From Angiostrongylus vasorum (taxonomy: Eukaryota > Nematoda > Chromadorea > Rhabditida > Metastrongylidae): a stretch of 64,000 nucleotides of DNA. Positions 32,401-43,100 of this stretch are shown here, piece after piece (within the stretch, counting starts at the first letter, position 1; the number at the start of each line of letters is the position of its first letter). A program made the position numbers and the translations under genes. Location: assembly GCA_018806985.1 (NCBI GenBank), contig JADANN010000192.1, positions 744,001-808,000 of the forward strand. The letters run 5' to 3'. A model generated the notes under the pieces. That model saw only the letters and a program-made list of their open reading frames with translations. It was not told where the DNA came from and did not search any database.

Positions 32401-34944
32401 CTAATTGATGTAGCGATACGTAAAGGTTCCATTAATTGTACCGAGCCTGTTGAATACGATCACAGGCACGCGACTGGAGCTGGACACAATGGGGCCATCA
32501 CTGCCGCTCCACGTGCAAAAACTGAAAGAAAAACGTCAGAACATGTGATATGAACTTGTAACTGTCGATAAGTCACACTCACCGGTACCCTGTTAACTTT
32601 TTGGTCTTCTTGGGCTTTCACTTCAACACCTCCTTTTCGACATCCAGGAATGCTATAAGCACGAGAGATCGGATAAACTTCTACCTCGATTTTCTTTCCT
32701 TCAGGCGCCTTAATGGTGACTTAATCTCAGTCTTAAGAATAGATAAGTCTTATCCAGAAAACCGTACCAAAAATCATATAATTGCAAAGATCGAACAGAT
32801 CACGGAGTTCGGATCCAGAACCTAGTCTGTAATCGACAGTTTGCGTCTTATTTGTCGCTGTGAGATCTTCTCCGCATCCCGGTGGCTTGAAAAAGTGTGG
32901 TTTTTTGTTTGCCGTACATCCTTATCACTCTTCGTTACCCGTCGGTCACACAATGTGCCACCATAGCCACCAGGACAAATACACATGGAACAGTTTCGAG
33001 GGTGAGGATATCCTTCATTCACACATTTAGCCGAAGTGGACTTGTTGCACCTTTCTGAAAAATTAGAGTTATTCCAGTATTATCTTATTCTGCAGCTAAG
33101 TGCTTACAACTCCAACCATTGCAACCGTAGTGCTCATTAATCATGTAGATGTCGGAGAAGGAAATCAGTTGAGATCCCATGGTCTTTTGATAACGAAGAT
33201 CTACTGCAACCACGGTGGGCCATTGATTAATCGAAAAACTGGGAAAGACGAGAATGCTTGCGAACTTGAGAAAAATCCCAAAAAACATGCTTCAAACCTC
33301 TTCTCCCCATAGTGCATTATACTGCCATAATCGTATGTCAGTCCATAAACGTCGATGCAAGTCTCGTCCAGTTTTAAAAACTCTTCGAGCTGATTTGGCT
33401 AAATGATTAGTTGAATAGTGTTCGCCGTACACTACTGCGTTCACGACAACCCACATTAACATTATACTCGATGATAGTAATGTAATCGTCGCGATCATAT
33501 CGTGACATTGTATGGAATAATCCAAGAATATGGCCAATCTCGTGCACAGCGGACCCTACCTGAAAACTGATTTGTGAGAAACGAATGCTCAATCAGACAA
33601 AAAAGTACTAAAACATGTTGTATTAGAGTCTTAAGTGCGTTGCACCGTCGGATTGCGTTCCCCTACAGAGAGCTGTTGATCCCCACCAAGTCGACCAACG
33701 TCCGCAAAAAGATACCGAGTCCTTCACCACAACCACTTTATCCTGAGCTGCAAACAACTGATCCAGGAATCATTCCTTCTGTTTAACGTGGGATGTGAGA
33801 CAAACCATTTTCGTCTTCCATAAAGTCGACACAGGTTGCGTCATTCCAAATCTTTGCACCCATTTTGAACAAATTCTGCATTATAGGGTCTACAATGCAA
33901 CCTTTAAATTTAAGTCGTAGAAAGGAATTAGTTTAAGGTAAGCGGAGATTTTTAACGAAGGAATGTGGCAAAAGTGATTATAAAGATGGTGCCCTCCAAC
34001 GAAACATAATTTTTCATGCTTCGTCTACAATTTTTTCTTTGTCATTACTTAGATGATTTTTTTAAAGTCTCTTGCCTTTGCCTTTTTTAACAACTATCGA
34101 AGTAACTATTAGCAAGACTTACCATTCTTGGCTTGTTACATTTTTTTCCATTAATGTTAGTATTTTTTTGTAATCACAAAAATTATTTTTAGCGCTACGA
34201 TTTGCTCTTTACTCCCGTGCATCTAAGAAGGGCTATCACTCCTAGACCATTGAAAGCCTCTTTGAGATAAGAAAAACGAACCTGATGTGTTGAACGTGTA
34301 GAAAACACCATTCGTCCATGTCGAGTTCACTGCGGCATCCTTCCTCAACACCTGCCTCTTCGTGCGAACACCTCGTTCGTCACTTTCACTATCCTTGGAA
34401 ATTTGCTTCTGTTGTCTTCTGAACATGCAAATCTGCGACGAACGTCTGGAAGGATCGCACAAGAACCATGTTTACTAAAATACTCTGTTGGGACGATTTC
34501 ACTCTGAAACAGAGCCCGTCTGCTTCTTCGCCCCGAATTTATTTTGCAGATCGATTTGCTCAAGATTTGGTCGTAATCCATTGGTTCCGTCGGCATTTCC
34601 TATAAAATGAAGAAGGTTGTATTGATATAACAAAGTCGGAAAAGCTGGAGAGTGGTTGAACATCATACTAAGTCACTGGCTAATATTCTTTGTCGATCCA
34701 TCAACCAATTTTTCCTGAATATCTCCGAAATGCCGCAAATTCTAAGCAGCCTTTCGGTCTAAACGCATGCATATCTCAGAGTGCGTCTCAATTGACTTCT
34801 CACCTCAAACTCTGTGAGTTTGCTCTGTTTGGCTTTCTGACCATCTTGACGACCAGATGTGAAACCATTCATTTTAACCCCGGCATCGACTAACCCACAA
34901 CACGTCAATACGATAGAAGCTGCGAGAAGTAGGACGATACTCAT
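32401..34944 (-). pseudogene. astacin-like metalloprotease (NAS type) with EGF and CUB, left copy
   Basis: Multi-exon gene on the minus strand for a secreted zinc metalloprotease. Exon 1 (34944-34804) encodes the signal peptide MSIVLLLAASIVLTCCGLVD and ends at a GTGAGA donor; exon 2 starts at 34599 after TTTTATAG. Then, in order: propeptide with RTKR|QVL (furin-like) and the mature start WTNGVFYTF (~34.3 kb); WNDATCVDF (~33.85 kb); GRLGGDQ-like region (~33.68 kb); zinc motif HEIGHILGLFH and SRYDRDDY (~33.5 kb); Met-turn YDYGSIMHYG (~33.32 kb); MINEHYGCN (~33.12 kb); [18 protein letters not shown] (~32.95 kb); CUB in two exons (IKAPEGKKIEVEVY; VPVIVFNR), ending at TAG 32401-32403. One extra base in the A5 run at 33706-33710 shifts the frame before the GG block, so this copy is a pseudogene or carries a base error. 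MSIV is preferred as start over the Met seven codons upstream because TATTCAGGG precedes it. The C64/C84 pair of crayfish astacin is absent. Confidence 0.82.
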
Positions 34945-35094
34945 CCCTGAATACTCTGAATTCACTGAATCCTATATGAAGGAAAATTGTGGAAAAGTTA
35001 CTGACAGTCTCAAGTCTTTGCGAAACTGCTAATCCCTTTAATCTTACACCTCGCTGATTAGTTAATCAAAAATCAAAAACTGAAAATCAGACCG

Positions 35095-35260
35095 ATAGCA
35101 CTAGCCGAGAGAAAGGGGATGCGAAAGACCAACATGGTGTGGTGGTGCACGCGTTAGCCCCCGGAAAGGATAATGGCGCGTTCGTTCCCCACGGCAGGCA
35201 CCTGCAGTCCGGAGTTTTGCAAATGTCTAAGCATCATTGTGGTTGTTTCAAAGAACTATT
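35095..35260 (+). mobile_element. SINE-2 copy (left arm)
   Basis: AACATGGTGTGGTGGTGCAC head, AATGGCGCGTTCGTTCCCCA, tail TTTTGCAAATGTCTAAGCAT. Matched by the right-arm copy at about 60565-60725, so it predates the inverted duplication. It lies upstream of the astacin first exon. Confidence 0.8.
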
Positions 35261-35329
35261 GTTTAAAATTACCACTAAAACACTTTAAGTTGTGCACAAA
35301 CAATAATCAGTTGATTGGAATGCGATTAC

Positions 35330-35880
35330 CGGTAGAGATTCTGAAGACTTTTTTGACCATGGTAGCAAATAATCAGGCGCTCCACCCGCTCAGAGTGAAT
35401 CGTAAGTGCTTAGTTTTGCAAGAAAAGACAACAGAAAACACAATGGAACAGAAGACAGGTCTGCGGTCACAGATGGCAGTTGTGCTGAGACTGTCACTCG
35501 ATGTCATTTATACGCATTCGGATTTCACAGAGAATTTGCTCACCTGCCATCCAAGCAACGTTTTAGTTGCTTCCTGTGCTGAGTCGTTGTGTATTTGTTG
35601 AGAATCGAACAAAATACTTCCTCCTTTCCACGGGAAATTCGGCAAATTTCGGAAACGCGATGAGCTTTGGTGCAGCTGACGTCAACTGTTGGAATTGGCC
35701 ACGGACTTGGATTTTGCTTTGTTTTTCTCCCCTTCTAAATGTATAAACACAGTTTTTGGCCCCAGAGAAGCTCCACCGTTCCTCTGTAATACTTCTTAGC
35801 CTAGCTATGCTAAAAGAGAAAACAGGAGACTGCCTTTCCTTTTTGGTTTTAGCAATGGTGTGCAATTATTGTGGCTGCGT
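35330..35880 (+). repeat. astacin-upstream module, left-arm copy
   Basis: A ~550-bp non-coding block (AAGTGCTTAGTTTTGCAAGA, GTCACTCGATGTCATTTATA, CTGAGTCGTTGTGTATTTGT) found again at 45.36-45.85 kb, 47.64-47.96 kb and 59.96-60.49 kb. In three of the four places it lies upstream of an astacin first exon with a SINE-2 between them. Overlapping frames on both strands are partly conserved, but with no recognised product. Confidence 0.65.
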
Positions 35881-36335
35881 CGTTTTCTTGTTGAGCAATC
35901 GCGAGGTTGTTATACAGCATAGCATACAAACTTGAATTGAAAAAACACAATACAATACAACAGTAGTTGACGTTTCGGCAGTATCGCCTTTTTCAGAGCC
36001 TGGAAGGGTATACTGATATAGAATTTGCTAGGCCAAACGCTTCAATAACACAAAAAAACGAAAAACTCTACGGCAATTATCAACAGCTTCTCGAAACACC
36101 GCTTTTTTTCCGTGACTTCCATTGAGAAAGATTAGAACAGCTGATTATAGCCGCATATGGCTGATGACTGCACCACCCCACATTAGAAATTGATTCAAAG
36201 ATACGGGGCCATGTCGCGAGTGACCTCTGGGCATTCCTTCCCTGCTATTCATTGTGGGGTTTTTGGCATTTATCCAAAAAGCCTCAAGAAGTTTGCTCGT
36301 TGGTGTTTTAGTCTCCCTGTGCGAGGATATTGAAA
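35881..36335 (-). mobile_element. PLE 3' end, reverse (left arm)
   Basis: On the minus strand a C-terminal PLE segment (LLEAFWINAKNPTMNSREGM, then GPVSLNQFLMWGG) is followed by the terminal motif TCCAGGCTCTGAAAAAGGCG then ATACTGCCGAAACGTCAACT (36005-35960) and AACAACCTCGCGATTGC. It faces the forward PLE copy at 36.7-37.7 kb. Confidence 0.72.
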
Positions 36336-36699
36336 GTAAAGAAGTAAATGATGCCGCCAATGGTTGTCTATGACCGAAAACTATTGTTTAGGTGTGGTGT
36401 CTACAAAATCCTTATGGAAATCCTGCTTTACCAATCTGTTATGTGGAATACAACCACGATGATGTTAGGATATTTGCAAGAGTCGGAATAAAAGTTGTAC
36501 ACTGTGGTGTCGGCAGCAACTTCTTCTCCTTCTTTATTCGAGAGTTTCGCTCGGAAAACGCTTATTTCGAGGTTTTGGGCACGATGGAAATTATTCGAGT
36601 TCCGCAGGGAAAGGGCTTAGTTCGAAATTTTTTTTCGAAATTTCGAAACCTGTTTCTCACAAGCGCCCTCTTTGTGCACAACTAGGGAACTAAAGGAAG

Positions 36700-37665
36700 A
36701 ATGGCGCGACATGGCTGGCAAGTAGCGATCTCCAATGGCTACGAAATAGTAACCCCACGAGATAAGATTAGAAGGAGAGCGACGCGCCCTAGGGGAAACA
36801 CTTGGCCAAAAGAAAGTCCCGTTTATGTTGCCCTTTATTAACGGTGAAGTAAGCGTAGCTATTCAACGATGCTTAAAAAGGGCAGGTCTAGAGGAATCGG
36901 TAGCGATAGTTGAAATACCACCGGCTACTCTACGTCGTCAGTTAGTTCGTAACCGCCTGTATGACCGTCTATGTGAAACAACAAATTGCGTAATTTGCCC
37001 TTACGGCAGGGACGGTGAATGCATGAGTTCAGGTACGATATACCTTCTTTCTTGTAATAATTGTGGAGATGAATATATTGGCGAAACGGGCAGACCTTTG
37101 TGTATCCATATAAAAGAACACCTAGACGGCAAACGAAAACTAAGGCAAAGTACCCCCCTAGGAACGCATAGGACACAAAAGAATAGCGGAGACGATTTTG
37201 AAGTAAAAGTCAAAATCCTTGCACAGGAGACTTAAACACCAGCGCGAAAACTTCTGAGGCTTTTTGGATAGATGCCGAAATCCCTACAATGAATAGCAGC
37301 GATGAATGCCCAGAGGTCATACACGACCTGACCCCGTATGTTCGCATCAGTTTCTGATGTGGTATGGTGCAGTCATCAACCATATGCGACTTTAATCAGC
37401 TGTTCTAATCTTCCTCATTGGAAGTCACGTAAAAAAGCGGTGAGTGTTTCGAGAAGCTGTTGACCATGTAATTACCATAGAGTTTTTCGTCTTTTAGTAA
37501 GTGTTATTGAAGCGTTTGGCCTAACAAATTGTATTTCAGCACACCCTTCCAGGCTCTGAAGAAGGTGATACTGCCGAAACGTCAGCTACTGTTGTATTGC
37601 ATTGTGTTTTTCTATGGAAGTAAATGTATGCTGTTTAACAACCTCGCGATTGCTGAACAGAAAGC
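36700..37665 (+). mobile_element. Penelope-like element 3' half with GIY-YIG domain and terminal motif (left arm)
   Basis: Forward copy. Translation: MLPFINGEVSVAIQRCLKRA (36825 on), then a Cys-rich CETTNCVICPYGRDGECMS, then GIY-YIG TIYLLSCNNCGDEYIGETGR and KEHLDGKRKLRQ, then the C-terminal AFWIDAEIPTMNSS (~37265). The GIY-YIG endonuclease nicks target DNA in PLE insertion. A hammerhead-like CTGAAGAAGGTGATACTGCC then GAAACGTCAG follows at 37554-37585, and the copy ends AACAACCTCGCGATTGC. The RT domain is missing, so this copy is truncated. The upstream part (MARHGW) is out of frame here but in frame in the right arm. Confidence 0.85.
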
Positions 37666-37744
37666 GACGCATTCATATTCCAGTGCCGAGGTTAATAGAA
37701 AGTCGATCCTGGGAATTATATGTGGTATAACACAGGGTCGGATT

Positions 37745-39035
37745 TGATCCCACAACTAACTTCCTGCCCGTCTCCTAGGGGACGCGTTAGGTTGCATCTT
37801 GACTACCCGGCATGGAATCCTATGAAGAGATTTGTGACTTGTGCATGTATTCTCAGCAAAATATGGCCCATGTGTGATCTAATCCCTTCACTAAATTGTG
37901 ATAGCTAGAGATATAGAGGCAAGGCAGAAAAATGGTGCCTATTGTCCAAGGCTACATGCCTCTTAGAACAAGTACGAATGCGACTTTTGTAATCCCCAGC
38001 ACCGGCTTTCTATGTACCACGACGCTGATCACTAATTCAGTGATTTCTTAAAGAGCAGACACGAGGTTGTTTTTTGCATTAATTGTTCACGGTCGTTGAC
38101 GTTCGTTGTTTTCGCTTAACCTTTAACTATGCTGTGCAAAGTGAGGCACTAAGTGTACCAGTTAGGAATGGAATAGGAATCTGTGTTTTGTGGGATATCC
38201 ATACAGTATCACCGTACACCTTGCGAAAACATCACAGAAGAGAGAAAATATGGTGTTTCAAAGCTGACTCAACAATCGCTTTCATTTACAGTTTGCGGGA
38301 TTCTGTTTCCTATCGTAAAATCAATCCACATTTTTTATTACTGAAACACAAAAATTTCGTCAGCGACAGTGCGTTCAACAAGTGCTTTAAGAAAATCTAC
38401 CCTTTTCGTTTAGACCTAACATTGAGATTTCATTGGAAAATGGCTGGAAACCTTTTTGCTAGAAAGATTGCTCGAATTCGGCCCTGAAATTTTATGTATT
38501 GCCTTTTTTTCGGGCAACATGAGCTATAAATTATCACAATTGACTGACACGTGTGCTTAGTAATTAACCACATATCTCATTGTCTACATATGAGAGAGGG
38601 TTCTTCCACCAAAAATTCTTGGAGACAAAATGCTGTGACTCAACTATAATGATGCTGAGATATTTGCAGAACTCTGGGCCGCAGGTGAATGCGGTGGGGA
38701 ACGAACGCGCTGTTACCCTTTCCGGGGGCTAACGCGTTCACGACCACACCATGCGGGTCCTTCGTTTCACCGTTCTCTCAGCTGGTTCTGTATTGACTTG
38801 ATGTGTCTTTGAACTTTTGAGTAAGTCTTAACTTTTTGAAATGTGCATGAAGCAACAGATAGTAAATAAAAAAACAAGCTTATTTCATGCAATTTCCTGT
38901 CACTATCCATCTGAACTCCTCTTGATTCGACATTTTATCCTCCACAGTACGAGCGGCTCGCTCGTAGAAGCTCTTCCATTCCTCTTCCAACGTGACGAAT
39001 ACAACAGTTCAAAAGGCATTTTATAAAAACTAAGT
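37745..39035 (-). mobile_element. RTE-C 5' region, reverse (left arm)
   Basis: An inverted copy of the RTE-B 5' region (40125-41330): TTTCTAGCAAAAAACG-type, TGTTCACGGTCGTTGACGTT, GGGATTACAAAAGTCGC and CATGGAATCCTATGAAGAG segments all match in complement, but at visible divergence. The copy stops abruptly at about 37745 against PLE sequence; in the right arm it continues about 270 bp further. A 134-codon frame on the plus strand (38083-38487) is antisense to the element and is not taken as a gene. Confidence 0.75.
38635..38805 (-). mobile_element. SINE-2 inside RTE-C (left arm)
   Basis: Reverse SINE-2 (AATGATGCTGAGATATTTGC, GGGGGCTAACGCGTTCACGA, CACCATGCGGGTCCTTCG). It is absent from the equivalent point of RTE-B, so it inserted into RTE-C. 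Shared with the right arm at 54.66-54.80 kb. Confidence 0.82.
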
Positions 39036-39349
39036 TTAAAGTTTAGTTTGGAATTTGAACAACAGAACCGATGTTTATTTTTTTCCTCCGTACGCCAACC
39101 CGAATTTGATTTCGGAAAAAAGTCTTTAATCGACTAACATTTTGGTGCCTTCGACTTCTTTAGATCCAGACTGATCCGTGTCGTTTCGTTTGTCCACATT
39201 TGCTCGTTCTTTCGATGTGGTCCTTCGTGATGTTAATTCATTCGACTAGGTTCATACCACTGGATCCGGAGACTGCTTTTCTTTTCATCAATCTCACGTT
39301 ATTTCTGTCTTGTTGATTAGTCATGCCCAAGTTAAAGCATAGCCAGTTT

Positions 39350-39660
39350 TTCAAATATTGTTGTGCTGTGTCCTAACTAACGACTGCTGTTGGGTGGATT
39401 ATTAGCAAAAAAAGCGAACGATTTATTAAAGAACAGTCAACAAATGTCCTGTATAAAAATTCAATGGCGAGTGAGGTTATTTCATTCGGGCGCTGCTCCA
39501 GTGTATTCCACTCAATGTAATCGCGAAGGCCCACACTAGAAAAAAGAAGGAACTGTGGATATTCGACTCGGAGCAATCCGGTTCTGAAAAAGGCCAAAGC
39601 GCCGGAAGGTTAGTCGGAAAGAGATTTTTTATCAACCGCGCGTTAGCTTATCAACAGAAG
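39350..39660 (+). mobile_element. P repeat (left arm)
   Basis: AATATTGTTGTGCTGTGTCC, AACGACTGCTGTTGGGTGGA, CAATCCGGTTCTGAAAAAGG, CGCCGGAAGGTTAGTCGG, CAACCGCGCGTTAGCTTATC. It lies in the ~1-kb gap between the two head-to-head RTE 5' regions. A related CTTCTGAAGAAGTCGAACGT string occurs at 39969, and a reverse one at 39135-39175. Confidence 0.62.
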
Positions 39661-40124
39661 AATGCTTGCTGGAGCGCATAGTATTGATAAGAATTTGCGA
39701 AACAAGCTTATTTTTTACCCTAAGCGTTTCAGTGTAAGCGACAAAAATCGGCCTCGATAGAATCGTTTGAAAATGACACAAGAATGATTAATCAGCACAC
39801 CCATGAGCAGACTCTTTTCTCGATTTCTCGTTTCTGAAGATATTCTCTTTGTCTTTGACGATGAATATGTGTGGATTTGAGCGGTGCTCCATTTCAGTGA
39901 ATTTGACTCTATGCTGTAGCGAATAGCCACCCATACGGCGTGGATGAATGGCTGTACGCAATCGAAGACATGCTTCTGAAGAAGTCGAACGTGCGTGAAA
40001 GTCTACCGAATAAAGCTTTTTACCACCCTTTGTCAACTTAATAGTCCACGAACACACACGAACTCATGTTTCTTGCCCCTTACAATTTATCTAAATTCGC
40101 TTTAGAAGAACGCCCTTTAAAATA

Positions 40125-43100
40125 TTAGTTCAGCGGGAATAAGAGTAGTAGAAGGACCTCTACGAGCGATCTGCTTGCAATTTGGAGAGCAAAATGTCGA
40201 AACAAGACGTATGAAGAAGAATTTTGACTGGAAAGTGCTGGAAGCAAACTCGTTTTTATTTTTACTCACAGTTTTCTCTTTCATGCACATACCAAAAATT
40301 CACAGCCCACCAGAATAGATGCTTCAATTTCTTCCAAATGCGGCATATTTTCTCCAAGAAATTTCGATGAAGAACCCTTTTTTCACATGTACCCCATGAG
40401 ATGTGCTGCTAATCACTAAACAGACGTTTGACCCAATTGTAACAACTTATAACTCATGTTGTCCGAAAAAAGCCAGTATATGAAATTTCAAGATCAAATT
40501 GGAGCATTCTTTCTAGCAAAAAACGTTTCCAGCTTTTTTTTTGTATAAAATCTCAATATCAATCATACGAGAATGGAATTATTGCAAAAGGCAAAACAAA
40601 TAGGGTGTATATTCTTAAAGGAACGGTTGAATGCACTTGTTGAGGAAATCCTTGTGTTTCAGTAACAAAACTGTAGTAAACAACAGTAAACAAACAAAAC
40701 TGTTTCAGTAACAAACTGATTTTACGGTAGGAAACAGAATCCGCAAACAGTAAATGAAAGCGATTACTGAACCAGCTTTGGAACTACATAGTTTCGCGTT
40801 TCTGTGATGTTTTCGAAAGGGGTGCGGCGCTACTTTATGGATATCCCACAGAGTATAGATTCCTATTTTTGTTTTTTAACTGCTACACTTGGTGCGTCAC
40901 TTTGCACAGCATAGTTAAGTTAACTGAAAACAATGAACGTCAACGACCGTGAACAAAGTTATGTGACAAAAAACCTTGTGTCTGCTCTTTTAGAAATCAC
41001 TGAATTAGTAATCAGTGTCATGGTTCATAGAAACGCGGTGCTGGGGATTACAAAAGTCGCGTTCGTAATTGTCCTAAGAGTCATGTGGACTTAGACACTG
41101 GGTACTGTTTTTCTTTCTTCTCGTATTATCTCTAGCTACCACGTATTCGTCAACATGTCAAATCACATGTGGCCATATTTTGCAGAGAATACATGCATAA
41201 GCCACAAATCCCTTCATGGGATTCCATCCCGGCTAGTTAAGATCTATCCTGGAACGCTTTCCGGCGACGGATAAGAGGTTAGTTGTAGATGGTCTTGTAT
41301 TCTTTGAGTTCCATGGAATGGACGTATAGTTCGTTCTGCAACGATCTAACGTATGCTTTCCGGGTTTACATAGACATGTTTATGCATGCGTGAGTGGCAG
41401 GGTTCTCGTTTACACAAACTGTATGCTACATGTCAGTCTAGAAAAAGCCTGCAGTGAGGTGAGTGGAAAGTACATTAGAGGTGGTTTGGAGTACCCTCTA
41501 GCGTAGCTTCTACTCTGAGAGAGACCATCAAGTTATCCATGGGCCTATCAACCACAACACTGATAGCCCGGCAAGCTACACACGTGTATCAAGAAACAAA
41601 TAGTAGAATAAATGGAGCTGATTCCTCTGAAGCGTCACCAACTAAATCATTGAATAAGTGGAGCACGGAGAAGGTTGTAAAGTCATACATTCCAGGTAAC
41701 CTAAATCTTGAAAGCCTGAGTTTGCGATCTTAACCCATAGTCCACGTAAACCTACATTTGAGCAATTTATTGCGGGCTAGAATTAGAAGTAACGACGTTA
41801 TTGGAATAGCTAAGACAAGGAGATATTGCCTACTTAACGCCGTCTGCGATACCGAACAAGAACTGTTCCTTTACGTATACCGCAATAAAAGAGTCGGTTG
41901 CATTGGCGTTCTGACTAAACGAGGTCGGCATCGATTCATTCTAGCAACTAGCAAACTATTTCGGATGACTACGGTGAAAGAAATGGGGATCAATGCCAAG
42001 TTTGACAATGTTCGTCGTAAAGGCATCGAAGTAAAGCTATGACGAAAACGAAGCCGAGACCTTCATACGGTGTGGCATTCAAAACTTTATATACATACCA
42101 AGTAGTTCGGAATATTAGTCTTTGTGGCTGCCATGCTGGTCTTCTGTGTGTGGATCATTGAGTCGAACACCTTGGGACACTTATAATTTGTATGACTGTA
42201 GCAACAATAATAGCAAAAACAGCGAAGCGAAGTATACGAGACGGGTTGGAAGCGCACTAGTTGGACGATTTCCATGAGTTGGCAGAACTGGAAGAGTACT
42301 ACGAACACTAAGAAAGCTAACCGGTTGTCTGCTATTATTCCTTCCGTAATGGGTGGGGCTTTGACACAGCGGACTAGAGACAGCGCTTAAAGAGAGGTTT
42401 TAAAAGTGTCTCAATTAGTACAATCTTGTAGAGTTAAATCCACAGAAAGTTCGTGAAGTGTATACAATGGTTTATACAGAAAGTACGTGTAGAAGGGCGC
42501 ACCTGCTCGTACGAAAGGTTCATTGGAACAGCAGATGCTGAAAAGTACAAGCAGTGACAGCTGCTCATTCAGTGCCCGAACTGTGTTACAAAGAAGAACA
42601 GTTTATGCAAAGAAGTTACAGAATCCTTTCTAGCCAGCTGCGGAGCAAGTGCATGAGGTGGTCGCTAATACAGAAGATAGGAGCCATTTGGATAATAGTT
42701 CCTATATGGAACATACCAAGAGAGAAGATCATACATTCTCTCAGATCCTCAATGGAGGATTTAACACTAATTTTGGAGTGAGAAAAATGCATGAAGAACG
42801 TCACATTAGGAGAAACGGAACGAGTAGAGTGAGCAGCTGTTTGGGGGTTATTGTGAGGGACAAATAGTAGCTATGCTAGTTCACAACTCCAGAAGACCCG
42901 AATTTAAGGCAGGACGTGTGATCTATCTATGGAAACTGCCATAACGAAATCGACCACGTAATAGTAAATCAAAGGTTTTGGCGAACCAATCTCCCAAAAC
43001 AAATCAGCCCATCACTCTTTTGCGCAAGAGTCCATTTCTCGCGGGAACGAGAGTAAGCAGCTAAGGTGGGGAAACGAAATCCCAAAATTATCATAAACTG

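Noticed and set aside
35563..35865. 100-codon minus-strand frame conserved at 59966-60259
   Set aside because: Conservation is explained by the arm duplication. In the spacer copies of the same module (45.4 and 47.7 kb) the frame is broken, and no domain is seen.
36392..36685. 97-codon frame conserved in both arms
   Set aside because: Part of it is a SINE-2/3 tail complement (ACCACGATGATGTTAGGATA) and the rest has no recognised feature. Only arm duplication supports it.
38083..38487. 134-codon plus-strand frame, repeated (158 codons) at 54890-55366 on the minus strand
   Set aside because: It is antisense within the RTE-C 5' region, differs between arms by a homopolymer shift, and is destroyed in the related RTE-B copy. 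Duplication of the arm explains its apparent conservation.
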